A stretch of 64,000 nt of DNA from Asaia bogorensis NBRC 16594 (GCF_001547995.1 NZ_AP014690.1:2902501-2966500); one strand, 5' to 3'. Shown: positions 43,844 to 53,746, numbered from the stretch's first letter. Notes: generated by a model not told the origin, from the letters alone. A program made the numbers and translations.

Positions 43844-44434
43844 TTGACTTCCACCCTGCGTCTCGCCCTCGGCGTTCTACCGCTCGTGGGCCTCACTGGC
43901 TGCGGCTATTTCGACTCTCGCGAAGCCCACAGGGCACAGCTTGCCATGATTGGCATGACATCGAACGACCTTCAGGCCTGTGCCGGCATTCCGGCATCAA
44001 CCAAGACCCTGAACGACACCACGCAGATCTATCAGTATACTGCGACCATGAACCTGCCCACGGCAAGCGATTCAACCATCATCCCGGTTCAACAACTCTT
44101 GAACATGACCCAGGTCACCCTCGGCGGGGCAGGCACGACCTGCAAGGCGATCATCCGCCTCGACCATGACCGGGTCTCCGAGGTCCATTACGCGGGTGAT
44201 GATGACGAGATCATCGGATCCGACGGTATCTGTTCGATCATCACCCGTGGGTGCGCCAGACAGCCCGAGGCCAGCATGCGCAAGGTCAGCGGTGGTCCAT
44301 TCGGGCCGGTTTCCGCCTTCCACTCCCCTGCGGCGCCTAATCAGAGCACGACTGCGACCTACAACAAGCAGTCCGGCGAGACCGTGCCGAACTACACCGA
44401 CAAATCAAAGCCGGTTATCGTACCACGGCCCTGA
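43844..44434 (+). CDS. BamE-like small outer-membrane lipoprotein
   Basis: A 196-residue lipoprotein starting at TTG (GAGG lies 7 nt upstream). Lipobox LTGC puts the lipidated Cys at about residue 20. The mature part, [19 protein letters not shown] then [20 protein letters not shown], has the helix-hairpin and beta pattern of small BamE/SmpA-type lipoproteins: GMxxxxLxxCxGxP and a V-xx-V-x-Y-x-G end. The C-terminal 70 residues are Ser/Pro/Thr-rich. Gene 3583-3994 encodes a similar architecture. Its 3' end overlaps pdxJ (opposite strand) by 20 bp. Confidence 0.75.
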   Translation: MTSTLRLALGVLPLVGLTGCGYFDSREAHRAQLAMIGMTSNDLQACAGIPASTKTLNDTTQIYQYTATMNLPTASDSTIIPVQQLLNMTQVTLGGAGTTCKAIIRLDHDRVSEVHYAGDDDEIIGSDGICSIITRGCARQPEASMRKVSGGPFGPVSAFHSPAAPNQSTTATYNKQSGETVPNYTDKSKPVIVPRP

Positions 44435-45146
44435 ACAGCGCTCCTGTCGCGATTTCCTGCTTCATGCGGGCAATTGCGGCGGGCAAGCCGCTGAAGATTG
44501 CCTCGCCAATCAGGAAATGTCCGATGTTGAGCTCCTTCAGCCCGGGCAGACCCGCTACCCGTCCCACATTGGCGTAAGTGAGCCCATGACCGGCATGAAG
44601 CTCCAGCCCGTTTGCCGTGGCGGCCTGCGCACCTGCAAAAAGCCTCCGGAACTCCGCCTCGCCGTCGTCATGGGCATAAGCGCCGGTATGGAGTTCCACC
44701 ACCTGTCCACCAATTGCGGCGGCAGCCTCGATCTGGGCAGGGTCAGGGTCCACGAAAAGCGAGACACGGATACCGGCGTCTTTGAGCCTCGCCACCTTGC
44801 CGCGTAGATCATTCATCTGGCCTGCCACGTCGAGCCCGCCTTCGGTCGTCACTTCCTCGCGTCGCTCGGGCACAAGACAACAGGCATGAGGGCGCAAGGC
44901 GCAGGCCATACCAACCATTTCTTCCGTCGCGCCCATCTCGAAATTGAGCGGCACAGTCAGTTCACGACGTAGCCTCTGCATATCTTCATCACGTATGTGG
45001 CGCCGGTCCTCGCGCAGATGGGCCGTAATACCGTCAGCGCCATGCATGGCTGCCAGCAGGGCTGCCCCGACCGGATCGGGATGCGTGCCACCGCGTGCAT
45101 TACGGACGGTCGCCACGTGATCGATATTCACGCCAAGTCGGATCAT
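44415..45146 (-). CDS. pdxJ: Pyridoxine 5'-phosphate synthase PdxJ
   Basis: Condenses 1-deoxyxylulose 5-phosphate with 3-amino-2-oxopropyl phosphate to pyridoxine 5'-phosphate. The 243-residue TIM barrel begins [19 protein letters not shown], has [36 protein letters not shown] and [13 protein letters not shown], and ends with [13 protein letters not shown], all family signatures. Coupled to pdxA by a 4-nt overlap, so the two enzymes that act in sequence are made together. Confidence 0.96.
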   Translation of the reverse strand: MIRLGVNIDHVATVRNARGGTHPDPVGAALLAAMHGADGITAHLREDRRHIRDEDMQRLRRELTVPLNFEMGATEEMVGMACALRPHACCLVPERREEVTTEGGLDVAGQMNDLRGKVARLKDAGIRVSLFVDPDPAQIEAAAAIGGQVVELHTGAYAHDDGEAEFRRLFAGAQAATANGLELHAGHGLTYANVGRVAGLPGLKELNIGHFLIGEAIFSGLPAAIARMKQEIATGALFRAVVR

Positions 45147-46129
45147 GGTCTTTTTTCCTTGCCTGAGGCACGTCTCACGCCAAGGTCGCGCGCAAGACGC
45201 AAGGCTGAAAGCAGGCTCGTCGGATCGGCCCTGTTTTTACCTGCAATTGCAAAGGCTGTCCCGTGGTCGGGCGATGTCCTGACAATGGGCAAGCCCAGTG
45301 TCACATTCACACCGCTGGCCATGTCGAGCGTCTTGAGCGGTATCAGCGCCTGATCGTGATACATGCACAAAGCCGCGTCATAGAGTGGCCGCGCAAGATC
45401 CGTGAAAAGCGTATCGGGCGGATACGGGCCGCTCGCATCAATGCCAGCTTCGCGCAGAATCCTGATGGCCGGCTCGATCATGACCTGTTCTTCCAGGCCC
45501 ATCACCCCGCCCTCGCCCGCATGAGGGTTCAGGCCAGCCACGGCAATACGTGGCGCCTCAAACCCGAAGTCACGGCGCAAAGCCTGGGCAAGTGCCTTGC
45601 CAACCTGCACGATTTTATCCGTCGTCAGACTGTCCAGCGCCTCGCGCAGGCTGACATGCACCGTTACCGGCACCACACGCAGCTGTGGCGAGGCCAGCAT
45701 CATGATTTCCTCACCCGGCACGCCGCAGAGCGAGGCCAGGAATTCGGTATGCCCCGGAAAGCCAAAACCGGCAGCTTTCAGCACCGCCTTGCTGATCGGG
45801 TTGGTCACGACGGCACTGACACGCCCCTCAAGCGCCAGCCGGGTCGCGCGCTCGATCGAGGCGATCACCTGACCTGCCATTGCGGAATCGGGCTGACCCG
45901 GCACAACAGGGCCGGGAAGGTACACGGGCAGAACAGGCAGGGCATGGGCGAATACCGCTCCTGCCTGCTCGGGTTCGTTCACGATCTGCGTGGGGATCCC
46001 CTCGATCAGAGCCGGATCACCGATCCACACAAACCCTTCGCCCTGGGTCCTGAGCTGCTCCCAGGCCTTGACGGTCAGTTCAGGGCCAATCCCGGCGGGA
46101 TCGCCCATCGTGAGTGCAGGCAGCATCAT
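45143..46129 (-). CDS. pdxA: 4-hydroxythreonine-4-phosphate dehydrogenase PdxA
   Basis: Oxidises 4-hydroxythreonine phosphate, which then decarboxylates to the substrate of PdxJ. The 328-residue product begins [20 protein letters not shown], has [20 protein letters not shown] with metal- and substrate-binding residues, LNPHAGEGG, and [13 protein letters not shown] with the metal His, then ALRLARDL (short parts quoted). GAGGGGG lies 3-9 nt before the first ATG. It follows a dipeptidase gene by 13 bp on the same strand. Confidence 0.96.
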   Translation of the reverse strand: MMLPALTMGDPAGIGPELTVKAWEQLRTQGEGFVWIGDPALIEGIPTQIVNEPEQAGAVFAHALPVLPVYLPGPVVPGQPDSAMAGQVIASIERATRLALEGRVSAVVTNPISKAVLKAAGFGFPGHTEFLASLCGVPGEEIMMLASPQLRVVPVTVHVSLREALDSLTTDKIVQVGKALAQALRRDFGFEAPRIAVAGLNPHAGEGGVMGLEEQVMIEPAIRILREAGIDASGPYPPDTLFTDLARPLYDAALCMYHDQALIPLKTLDMASGVNVTLGLPIVRTSPDHGTAFAIAGKNRADPTSLLSALRLARDLGVRRASGKEKRP

Positions 46130-46142
46130 GCCCCCTCAAGGG

Positions 46143-47534
46143 TCACTTGGTGGAAAAGGCATCCAGAATACGAACCCAGGAGCGAATTCCCTTATGAAAG
46201 GATTCGACGCCATATTGCTCGTTGGGCGAGTGGATACGATCGTCATCCTGAGCGAACCCGACAAGAAGCGAGTCCATGTCGAGGGCTTCCTTGACCTCGG
46301 CAACGACAGGAATGGATCCACCGCAACCGATCGATACGGCAGGAACGCCCCATTCCTCGCCCAGCGCGGCCAGAGCCGTTTTCAGAAACGGCCCTTCTTC
46401 CGGCACGGCAAAGCCGCTCGATGCACCATGCTCGGCAAAGCTGACCTTGGCATCCACCGGCAGGACCGATCGGATATGGGCGCGGAACGCCTCACGCACG
46501 CGTTCCGGGTTCTGCCCCGGTACCAGGCGGAACGAAACCTTGGCCATTGCACGGGCAGGGAGCACGGTCTTGAAACCATCGCCCTCATACCCACCTGAAA
46601 TCCCGTTGATCTCGTAGCTTGGCCGGGCCCAGATCTGCTCGATGGCCGTAAAGCCATCCTCACCGGCAGCGCTCGACAGCCCCACCGGGCCAAGTGTCGC
46701 TGCATCATCCGGGAAGATGGCCCGCCACTGAGCGCGAACCGTGTCGGATGGTGCAACCACCCCATCATAGAACCCGGGAAGCGTCACACGGCCCTTGTCG
46801 TCACGCACACTGCCAAGCGCCTTGCAGAGCAGTTCGATGGGGTTGCGCGCTGCATTACCGAACATGCCTGAATGAAGGTCATGCGTGGCACAGTCGATCA
46901 CCACCTCCTCACCAACCAGCCCACGCAGCCCCGTCGTGATCGCCGGTGTGCGCCGATCGGGCATACCGGTGTCGCAAATCAGCGCCACATCGGCCTTGAG
47001 CTCTGCGGCATTGGCCTTGAGGAACGGCATCAGATTGGCCCCGCCGCTTTCTTCCTCACCCTCGATCAGGATCGAGATCTTCAACGGCAGATCGCCCTTG
47101 ATCGCTTTCCAGGCACGGCAGGCTTCGATGAAGGTGAGCAACTGTCCCTTATCGTCCGATGCACCACGCGCCACGATGATCTTTCGGCCATCGGCCTCCG
47201 TCACAATCGCGGGGTCGAAGGGATCGCTCTTCCACAGATTGAGCGGGTCCGTGGGCTGAACGTCATAATGGCCATAAAACAGCACATGCAGGCCGGATGA
47301 CGCTGTCTGCTCATGACCCACAACCATCGGGTGCCCGGCTGTTTCACGCACGCTGGCATCAAACCCGAGGGCTGAGAGCTCCTCACGCAGCCATTCGGCG
47401 GCGGCCCTGCAATCGGCAGCATGTTTCGGCTGAGCCGAAACACTCGGTATGCGCAGGAAGGCAAAAAGACGATCCAGACTTTTTTCCAGATCCCGGTCGA
47501 CCTGCTGCAATACCGCTGCCGTGCTGTCAGTCAC
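46143..47534 (-). CDS. M20-family dipeptidase
   Basis: A 463-residue zinc peptidase of the M20A/M20F dipeptidase group. VLFYGHYDVQPTDP contains the His and Asp metal ligands; ILIEGEEESGGANLMPF holds the catalytic Glu pair; RVTLPGFYDGV and GCGGSIPVVAEVKEAL with HSPNEQYGVESFHKGI near the C-terminus complete the metal site. The start is a GTG (47532-47534) overlapping the stop of the upstream 991-codon gene (GTGACTGA). Cytoplasmic. Substrates are probably short peptides. Confidence 0.93.
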   Translation of the reverse strand: MTDSTAAVLQQVDRDLEKSLDRLFAFLRIPSVSAQPKHAADCRAAAEWLREELSALGFDASVRETAGHPMVVGHEQTASSGLHVLFYGHYDVQPTDPLNLWKSDPFDPAIVTEADGRKIIVARGASDDKGQLLTFIEACRAWKAIKGDLPLKISILIEGEEESGGANLMPFLKANAAELKADVALICDTGMPDRRTPAITTGLRGLVGEEVVIDCATHDLHSGMFGNAARNPIELLCKALGSVRDDKGRVTLPGFYDGVVAPSDTVRAQWRAIFPDDAATLGPVGLSSAAGEDGFTAIEQIWARPSYEINGISGGYEGDGFKTVLPARAMAKVSFRLVPGQNPERVREAFRAHIRSVLPVDAKVSFAEHGASSGFAVPEEGPFLKTALAALGEEWGVPAVSIGCGGSIPVVAEVKEALDMDSLLVGFAQDDDRIHSPNEQYGVESFHKGIRSWVRILDAFSTK

Positions 47535-50502
47535 GCATCTCTTCCTTTACCAAGCTCTGTCGCAACAAGGAGGCAAGCGTGTCGCGATAGACGGTCGTCA
47601 TCGCTCGTGCCTGCTGCCTCGCCTCATCGGACAGACGCTGCCACGTCTCCCGATCCTGATAAAGGGTGATGATCGCCTCTGCAAACGCTGTCGGATCGAG
47701 CGGCGCTGACACGGCGCCTTGCAATGCTGCCTCGCCGCCCGTGACGGCAGGCAGTCCGCAAGCTCCGGCGGCAAGACGGTCGAATGCCACATGGCCCTCA
47801 ACCTGATCGGGTGTAATCAACAGGCGGCATTGCGCAGCGAGTGTCGCGAAATCTGCCTGACCATCACGCAATGGCGCGACATTCTGATGATGCGTGATCA
47901 TTGAGAGATCATGCGACTGGGTGGTTTCGCAGACCAGAACCAGTCTGACCGGTTCGGCCAGACGCCCGTTGAGGCGCATCATGACGTTGCGCACGAACCA
48001 TTTGAGAAAGGTCGCGCTGTAACCCGGCGCCGTCGCGGGCTGAGCGGCAAAAAGCAAGCCGTGTCTTTTATCGAAGTCCGGACTGTCATGCAGGGGCAGA
48101 TCATCCCCGAGAATTGTCACGCCGGTGACACCAACCTTGCCAAGCACCTGCTCCTGAGCCACATCGGCAACCACGATATCCTGGCAGAACCAGGCATTGG
48201 CCACTTCATCCGCCAGTGCCTGATCGAAATCGGCCTCGTCAATCCTGTCGCGAACCGCCTGCACCTTGCGGGCGTCAAACCGGGCCTGGACAGCATCCAG
48301 CGACCGCAAATCCAGAATCACACCCTCCTCAGGCAGAAGGGCCGCCTTGTCATTGAAGAGCTGGAACACGGCATTGAGCGTATGGCCGCCCATGATCCAT
48401 ATCTGATCGAAGCCGCGCGGGCGCTGCTCGATCAGTTGCCCCAGACACTCAATACCCCCTTGCAGGTGTTCAATTTCGTCAGGCAGAGCGGCGCTTATCG
48501 CCTCTGTATGCGGGCGCTGCTCATCCAGGGCAAAAACCGTAGACTGCAGACCGAGCGCCACGAAAGCGCGGCACAGGGATTGCAGGCGCTCGCGCTGCAT
48601 AGGCTGAGCGCTTGAAATTGCCCTTTTGACAAGAAGGATGCGCTGCCCCCAGCGAACCGGCTTGTGCAACATGATCGCACTGCCAGGGCGATGCGGCTGA
48701 TTGCCACGAAGCACTTCTGCAAAATGGCGACGCAGTATCAACGCCTCCTGCGCCACAAGCGCCTCGCCAGCTATCTCGCGTTCAGGCACACGAATCAGAA
48801 AATTAGGATCGTAAACTATACGACCGGAACGCATGATCTGGCGCAGGGTCAGGCACAGGCCAGCCCATGAGTGCGCGGCGATACGCAGCGCGCCAAGCCC
48901 ATCATCGATTGCGGGTATGGCACGTAGTATAGTGGTACGACACAGCAGGGCGCCGCCCCCGACACCGTCACAAGTACGCACGAAGTTCACGATCGGAGCA
49001 AAAGCGTCCTCACCCGCACCATGAGCCGTGCAGCTTCCATCACGTGCAACACTCACACCGGCCTCGACGACCCGCAGATCCAGTCCCAGTATCTGCGGTG
49101 CGACAGCAATGACGCCCGGCTGCGCGAGACGGGCGATAGCGGTGTTCAGCGCCCCGGCAAATAGCGTGGTACCCGGGTCGATCAGAAGAACCTGAGGTGC
49201 TGCGATTGCAGCGCCAGCCCGTCGCCAGCCCCCCTGCAGATTGCCCTGTTCGGAGGAAATCACCTCAAGACCATAGGCGTAGCGCGCGACATTAGCTGTT
49301 TCATCCCGCGCATGACCACTGAGCAGAATGACCTGCATTGCCCCGCAACTGACATCGTGCAGCGACGCAAGCGTCTGGATCAGATCGAGGAATGTTTCAG
49401 GGGCATTGATGATCACGCTAAGGGCAGGCTGGCCTACATAGCGAAAATCGAGCGGTGTCCGGGCGAGAAGCGGCAACAGACTCTCACCGCGCAAGGCCTG
49501 CAGGGATGCCAGCGCGCGCAGTGAGGGAAGCTCCGGAATGTCCGCTTCGTCTGCTTCGCCGTCGCGCTTTACAAAGGCCGTGTACGGGTTGTCGCAGATC
49601 GCCTTCCAGTCCGGCATGTCACCGTCACAGGAGAAGGGAGGGAAAGCGATCTCCTCGGTCGCATGACGTCCCTCGAACACACCAAAACGCACGAAATGCT
49701 CATAGCCGTTCCGAAGCGCACGCGCGGCGACCTGCCTGCCCACATCCTCGTAGCGCGCGAGATAGAAAGTCTCATCGAAATACGGGGTGGGGGAGTAGGC
49801 CGTAGGCGTCTCGTTGGAGAGATAATGATGCAGGGGCGAAGCATATTCCCCGCTTGCGATCTGCGCCGAGACCTCGGGGTACTGGTCGAGATACCAGACC
49901 GGATCGAAATACCAGGACGTACGCAGAGCCCCGAGATCTGTGCTTGTCAGCAGACGGGAGAATTCACCCGCAGCCGGATCGAACGGCAAGCGATACTGGA
50001 AGATCCCTGCACGCAGCAGATCGGGGACAAAGAACGCGGAACTGGCACGCCGCTCCACCTGCCCGATCGCCAGATAATGGTCATAGCCATTGGCAAAGCC
50101 CAATTCACGCACCAGCGACGGGGTCAGATCGGGGTTGAGGCTGAAATATCCCCCTTCTGAAAACAGCCAGTGGCAGGAGCGGCCGCGATGACCCGTCTCG
50201 CAATAATGCTGGAACCCGGAGTCAAACACCCCCATCCTGATGCCGTTCTCAACATCGAAATGCGCCCTGCGATACCAGATTTCATCGAAATACCGGTTGG
50301 GCGAATGAGCATAACGAGCCCCGTCACGTAGCCAGAATTCATAAAGTCCCCGGTCATCCGGCATGTTGCCCACCATGCCGATCACTGCATCCCGGTAGCG
50401 CTCCCGATACCAGTCAGGATCGAAAACGGCCCAGAGCGGGACATGGGCGCGCGGCTCGTCGCCAGGGCCGTACGCAGAGAGGATATCGGGGGTCTGTGTC
50501 AT
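47527..50502 (-). CDS. Large multidomain glycosyltransferase-like protein (991 aa)
   Basis: Three parts. Residues 1-290 repeat a short motif of the type FDPDWYRERYRDA / YFDEIWYRRAHFDV / YFDETFYLARYEDV, each followed by a YxHYLxxG-like segment, the pattern found in front of many polysaccharide glycosyltransferases. Residues about 345-610 look like a degenerate GT2 domain (VGQPALSVIINAPETFLDLI, LLIDPGTTLF). Residues about 620-991 resemble GT4-like transferases (RILLVKRAISSAQPMQRER, CRLLITPDQVEGHVAFDRL). Probably cytoplasmic and involved in surface glycan assembly. The acidic catalytic residues of the middle domain are not obvious. Confidence 0.82.
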   Translation of the reverse strand: MTQTPDILSAYGPGDEPRAHVPLWAVFDPDWYRERYRDAVIGMVGNMPDDRGLYEFWLRDGARYAHSPNRYFDEIWYRRAHFDVENGIRMGVFDSGFQHYCETGHRGRSCHWLFSEGGYFSLNPDLTPSLVRELGFANGYDHYLAIGQVERRASSAFFVPDLLRAGIFQYRLPFDPAAGEFSRLLTSTDLGALRTSWYFDPVWYLDQYPEVSAQIASGEYASPLHHYLSNETPTAYSPTPYFDETFYLARYEDVGRQVAARALRNGYEHFVRFGVFEGRHATEEIAFPPFSCDGDMPDWKAICDNPYTAFVKRDGEADEADIPELPSLRALASLQALRGESLLPLLARTPLDFRYVGQPALSVIINAPETFLDLIQTLASLHDVSCGAMQVILLSGHARDETANVARYAYGLEVISSEQGNLQGGWRRAGAAIAAPQVLLIDPGTTLFAGALNTAIARLAQPGVIAVAPQILGLDLRVVEAGVSVARDGSCTAHGAGEDAFAPIVNFVRTCDGVGGGALLCRTTILRAIPAIDDGLGALRIAAHSWAGLCLTLRQIMRSGRIVYDPNFLIRVPEREIAGEALVAQEALILRRHFAEVLRGNQPHRPGSAIMLHKPVRWGQRILLVKRAISSAQPMQRERLQSLCRAFVALGLQSTVFALDEQRPHTEAISAALPDEIEHLQGGIECLGQLIEQRPRGFDQIWIMGGHTLNAVFQLFNDKAALLPEEGVILDLRSLDAVQARFDARKVQAVRDRIDEADFDQALADEVANAWFCQDIVVADVAQEQVLGKVGVTGVTILGDDLPLHDSPDFDKRHGLLFAAQPATAPGYSATFLKWFVRNVMMRLNGRLAEPVRLVLVCETTQSHDLSMITHHQNVAPLRDGQADFATLAAQCRLLITPDQVEGHVAFDRLAAGACGLPAVTGGEAALQGAVSAPLDPTAFAEAIITLYQDRETWQRLSDEARQQARAMTTVYRDTLASLLRQSLVKEEMRD

Positions 50503-50536
50503 CGTTCCGGTCCGGGCTTATCAGGGCGCACGTTTC

Positions 50537-51037
50537 TCAGGACTGGGCGCGGCGGCTCAGCATGAGAGCATGAAAATCGACAGGCTGGATATTGGCCACC
50601 GGGAAACCCGCCTCACGGATCAGGCTCAGCAGCACATGGCGTGCAGAGGGGAAAAGCCGACGCGGCGCTTCGACCAGAAGCAGTTCCTCCAGCATGTCGG
50701 GGCTGGCATTCTGCACGGTGAAAATACCAGAATACACCAGTTCGATCTTGTACAGCGTCTCGGGCTCAGGCGTTTCGGGCGTGGGGGCCGTGCGATAGCC
50801 AAGCCCCTGGAGTGCCAGGCTGACTTCGAAATTCGGCTGATCTTCGGCAAGCTGGCGGGCATTCACATCAATGCGCAGGCCAATATGCGGTCTGGCAGGC
50901 AGATTGAAAAATACTTCGGGGGCCCCGACAGAAGCAATCGTGGAAGATTTCAGATACTGCATTCCAGAGACGAGCAATGTCTCCAAGGCAGCCTGATCTG
51001 CACGTCCAGACTGCTCCTTGTTCTCACTTTTTGACAT
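50537..51037 (-). CDS. secB: Protein-export chaperone SecB
   Basis: SecB keeps precursors unfolded and hands them to SecA. The 166-residue product has the family blocks PARPHIGLRIDVNARQL, YKIELVYSGIFTVQN, LLLVEAPRRLFPSARHV and FPVANIQPVDFHALM, which span the central beta sheet and the SecA-binding acidic tail region. I chose the ATG at 51037; longer in-frame readings to 51091 start in a region without a ribosome binding site. AAGGA lies about 10 nt upstream. The last residues (LSRRAQS) are short of the usual acidic tail. Isolated on the minus strand 34 bp from the next gene. Confidence 0.94.
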   Translation of the reverse strand: MSKSENKEQSGRADQAALETLLVSGMQYLKSSTIASVGAPEVFFNLPARPHIGLRIDVNARQLAEDQPNFEVSLALQGLGYRTAPTPETPEPETLYKIELVYSGIFTVQNASPDMLEELLLVEAPRRLFPSARHVLLSLIREAGFPVANIQPVDFHALMLSRRAQS

Positions 51038-51230
51038 GACGTCTCGTTCCTTTGATGTCTTTCTATGACTATGCTTGCCAATAACAAGCATAGCGCGCCA
51101 GTGCTTCTGTCATGACTTGGCGATCAAGACCAGATGAACCAGACCAAACCACGGCTCTGTTCATATTTTAAAACAGATCCGGCTAACGCCCCTGCACGCT
51201 CCCGCCCACGAACAGGCTGATCCGCTCTTG

Positions 51231-51521
51231 TCAAAAGGACTGATTGCGCAGGAAGCCAAGAGCCGGCAGCGGCGACCAGCTTCGAGGCAGTTCAGCACGA
51301 CCAATTTGCCTGACATCGTAACGCAGCGGTGCCTTTTGCTCAGAAGCCAGAAAATGCCGGTATTCGTGGACCTGACGGCTGCGCCACTCACAATCGGCCT
51401 GGGCGGCCTCACGCGTGGCATGCACATTGGCGATACGACTGCGCCGCCCCTGCCAGGCCATGACGGCCCATAACCGATCCGTATTCGGCAGAGGCGGTCG
51501 GAACATGATAAGCTGGGACAT
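51231..51521 (-). CDS. Small conserved hypothetical protein (96 aa)
   Basis: A 96-residue protein without signal peptide. It has an N-terminal DRLWAVMAWQGRRSRIANVH, a charged REAAQADCEWRSRQVHEY and an ending SWSPLPALGFL (short parts quoted) that look like a compact alpha/beta domain. I do not recognise a family. GGGAGG lies about 12 nt before the ATG. A longer frame on the same strand (51161-51604) overlaps it in another phase and looks non-coding. The 97 bp on its 3' side before secB upstream region hold nothing visible. Confidence 0.68.
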   Translation of the reverse strand: MSQLIMFRPPLPNTDRLWAVMAWQGRRSRIANVHATREAAQADCEWRSRQVHEYRHFLASEQKAPLRYDVRQIGRAELPRSWSPLPALGFLRNQSF

Positions 51522-51699
51522 GATGGGGTTAAGCCTCCCTCAGGACCATGAGCGGCCTGCCACGCCACCACGCCATCTGCCTTGGGGTCAAGAAAAAGCA
51601 ACAAACCTTGCCGCTGACAGGAACCCGGGCTAAGGCGATACGATGAATGCGCGGCACGAAATTCTTGCGCCGATAACCCGGAAATAAGGGGTCTTTGTG

Positions 51700-52044
51700 A
51701 TGGTTCGCCTGCTCGTTATCGTCGTTTTTCTTGTCATTCTCATCACTTTTGCTTTGAGCAACCCCGATGCACAGCCTCTATGGATTGTTTCCTATGGCTG
51801 GCAATTCTCGGTCGGGATGCTGGTTCTGGGCGTAGGCGTTGCCAGCTTCCTTATTGGCGGTTTCGTGATGTTCATCGGCGAGATCAAGCAGCGCTCACGA
51901 GCCCGCAAGGCCGAACAACAGGTGCGTGCCCTTGAAACGCAGGTGCTTGACCTTCATCAGCGTATTGACCGCCTGACAATCGCAACTGACCCAAGCCGCG
52001 CGCCCTACGAAACCCAGACCAGCACCGTTCCGCCTGCCCCCTGA
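51700..52044 (+). CDS. LapA-domain (DUF1049) membrane protein
   Basis: A 114-residue inner-membrane protein with two N-terminal helices (about residues 2-20 and 35-58) and a cytoplasmic coiled-coil tail (RARKAEQQVRALETQVLDLHQRIDRL, short part QQVRALETQVLDL). The NPDAQPL loop between the helices is the LapA-domain signature. In E. coli, LapA works with LapB in LPS assembly; the partner is not here. The ATG at 51700 follows a GTG at 51697 in frame. Upstream of pyrF and trpF on the same strand and probably the first gene of that operon. Confidence 0.85.
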   Translation: MVRLLVIVVFLVILITFALSNPDAQPLWIVSYGWQFSVGMLVLGVGVASFLIGGFVMFIGEIKQRSRARKAEQQVRALETQVLDLHQRIDRLTIATDPSRAPYETQTSTVPPAP

Positions 52045-52108
52045 TTTGACCAGGCCTCCCCATCCGGGCGGCCTGCCCCGTTCCAAGCCCCTGTATCGAG
52101 ACAGTTTC

Positions 52109-52813
52109 ATGAAACGTACCCGCCTGATCGCCGCCCTCGACACCCAGAGCCTGGACCAGGCGCGTCACTGGGCGAGCGCGCTCGATGGTCATGTCGATGC
52201 GATCAAGCTTGGTATGGAATTCACCTATGCCCAGGGCTTTTCCGCCCTGCGTGAGGTCGCAGGCCGCAATCCGCTTTTCCTCGATCTCAAACTGCATGAC
52301 ATCCCGAATACAGTTGCCAAGGGCCTGAGCAGCCTCGCCCCGATCGGGGCGTCGCTGCTGACAATCCATGCCAGCGGTGGCACCGCCATGATCGCGGCAG
52401 CGCGGCAGGCAATCGATGCGAGTTACCCACCGCTCCACCGGCCGGTACTGCTTGCCGTGACCGTACTGACCAGCATCGATGAGGCCGCCCTGCGGGAAAT
52501 CGGCGTGCCCGCCACACCCCGTGAGCAGGTAGTACGTCTTGGGCGTCTGGCCATGACGGCAGGGGCGGACGGCCTCGTGTGCTCGGCCGAGGAAATTGCC
52601 CCCCTGCGTGATGCGCTGGGTGACGCGCCCGTTCTGGTCGTGCCCGGCATCCGCCCTGCGGGGACAGAGGCCAATGACCAGAAACGCATCATGACACCCC
52701 GTCAGGCCGCGCAGGCAGGGGCAGACTGGATTGTTGTTGGCCGCCCCATTACCCAGGCAGCCGATCCCGCAGCTGCTGCGGCTGCGATCCAGGCCGAGCT
52801 GGCCACGGCATGA
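52109..52813 (+). CDS. pyrF: Orotidine 5'-phosphate decarboxylase
   Basis: Last step of UMP synthesis. The 234-residue TIM barrel starts RTRLIAALDTQSLDQA and has the catalytic FLDLKLHDIPNTV (the Lys and Asp of DxKxxD), ADGLVCSAEE and PGIRPAG, with VVGRPITQA near the end (phosphate binding). The start at 52109 gives normal length; upstream in-frame codons follow lapA at once. Its stop overlaps the trpF start (ATGA), so trpF depends on its translation. Confidence 0.96.
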   Translation: MKRTRLIAALDTQSLDQARHWASALDGHVDAIKLGMEFTYAQGFSALREVAGRNPLFLDLKLHDIPNTVAKGLSSLAPIGASLLTIHASGGTAMIAAARQAIDASYPPLHRPVLLAVTVLTSIDEAALREIGVPATPREQVVRLGRLAMTAGADGLVCSAEEIAPLRDALGDAPVLVVPGIRPAGTEANDQKRIMTPRQAAQAGADWIVVGRPITQAADPAAAAAAIQAELATA

Positions 52814-53508
52814 AGCCCGGTCGGGCTGAACAGGGCGCTCCTGACGGTAAGGCGCCAGTGGGCGTGAAGATCTGCGGGATCACAACCGAACTCGCCCTTC
52901 AGGCCGCCTGCGCGACGCAGGCTGACTGGATTGGCCTCGTATTTTATGACCGCTCACCACGCCATATCACGCCCGCATCGGCACAAAACCTCCTGGCGCG
53001 ACATCAGGGTGCCACGCCCGATCTTGTCGGATTATTCGTCAAACCGGATGACAGAGCTATCGAGGCGGCCCTTGATGCGTGCGCGCTCGATGTCCTGCAA
53101 ATTTACGACACGCCAGAGCGTGCCTCTGCCATAAGAGAGAAATTCGGACGGCCGGTCTGGCTTTCATGCCCGGTTACGACGAAGGATGATCTTCCTCGTG
53201 CCAATGACGTGGACGCGCTCGTGATCGAACCACGCGCCCCAGCCTCGGCAGCCAATCCTGGCGGGAATGGATTGCGTCTGGACTGGAACGTTTTTCGTGA
53301 CTGGCTCGCGCCTTCCCCGTGGATGCTGGCTGGCGGCCTTACTCCTGACAATGTCGGCCAGGCAATTGCCGAGAGTGGCGCACGCTTCGTGGATGTCTCA
53401 TCCGGCGTCGAGACCGCGCCCGGCCAGAAATCAGCCTCGCTGATACGAAACTTCGTCAAAAACGCCCGCACTCCGTATCGCAGCCCTTGCGCACCCCATA
53501 AAAACTGA
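52810..53508 (+). CDS. trpF: Phosphoribosylanthranilate isomerase
   Basis: Third step of tryptophan synthesis: Amadori isomerisation of phosphoribosylanthranilate. The 232-residue product has the catalytic VKICGITTELALQAA (Cys) after a 15-residue lead, DWIGLVFYDRSPRHITPASA, VGLFVKPDD, LDVLQIYDTPERASAI, and PWMLAGGLTPDNVGQAI with the Asp general acid-base region near the end. The last 15 residues are non-conserved. In many alphaproteobacteria trpF is followed by trpB and trpA; here a tRNA-Ser gene follows instead, so trpBA lie elsewhere. Confidence 0.96.
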   Translation: MKPGRAEQGAPDGKAPVGVKICGITTELALQAACATQADWIGLVFYDRSPRHITPASAQNLLARHQGATPDLVGLFVKPDDRAIEAALDACALDVLQIYDTPERASAIREKFGRPVWLSCPVTTKDDLPRANDVDALVIEPRAPASAANPGGNGLRLDWNVFRDWLAPSPWMLAGGLTPDNVGQAIAESGARFVDVSSGVETAPGQKSASLIRNFVKNARTPYRSPCAPHKN

Positions 53509-53525
53509 TATGGTCCGCCCGCGCT

Positions 53526-53616
53526 GGAGAGATGGCCGAGCGGCTTAAGGCGCACGCTTGGAAAGCGTGTGTACGTTAATAGCGTACCGTGGGTTCGAAT
53601 CCCACTCTCTCCGCCA
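53526..53616 (+). tRNA. tRNA-Ser (anticodon GGA)
   Basis: A 91-nt class II tRNA with encoded CCA. GGAGAGA pairs with TCTCTCC to form the acceptor stem, and the long variable arm (GTGTACGTTAATAGCGTACC region) is typical of tRNA-Ser. The anticodon stem CACGC/GCGTG encloses TTGGAAA, giving anticodon GGA (reads UCC and UCU). The T arm has GGTTCGAATCC. It lies 17 bp after trpF and may be transcribed with it or from its own promoter. Confidence 0.97.
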
Positions 53617-53746
53617 CCCCCCATCAGAAAAACCAGCTCTCCGGACACATGACATTATGGCCCCATACGGATGGGTCGTGTCCTGTATTCGGCGCTTGCA
53701 CAGAACTGGCGCTCTCGGACACTTATTCAGTTGCCCGGCGTGAATA

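Noticed and set aside
51161-51604. 147-codon minus-strand frame overlapping 51231-51521
   Set aside because: Its sequence is Cys/Ser/Arg-rich and incoherent. The 96-residue frame inside has more protein-like composition and a better start.
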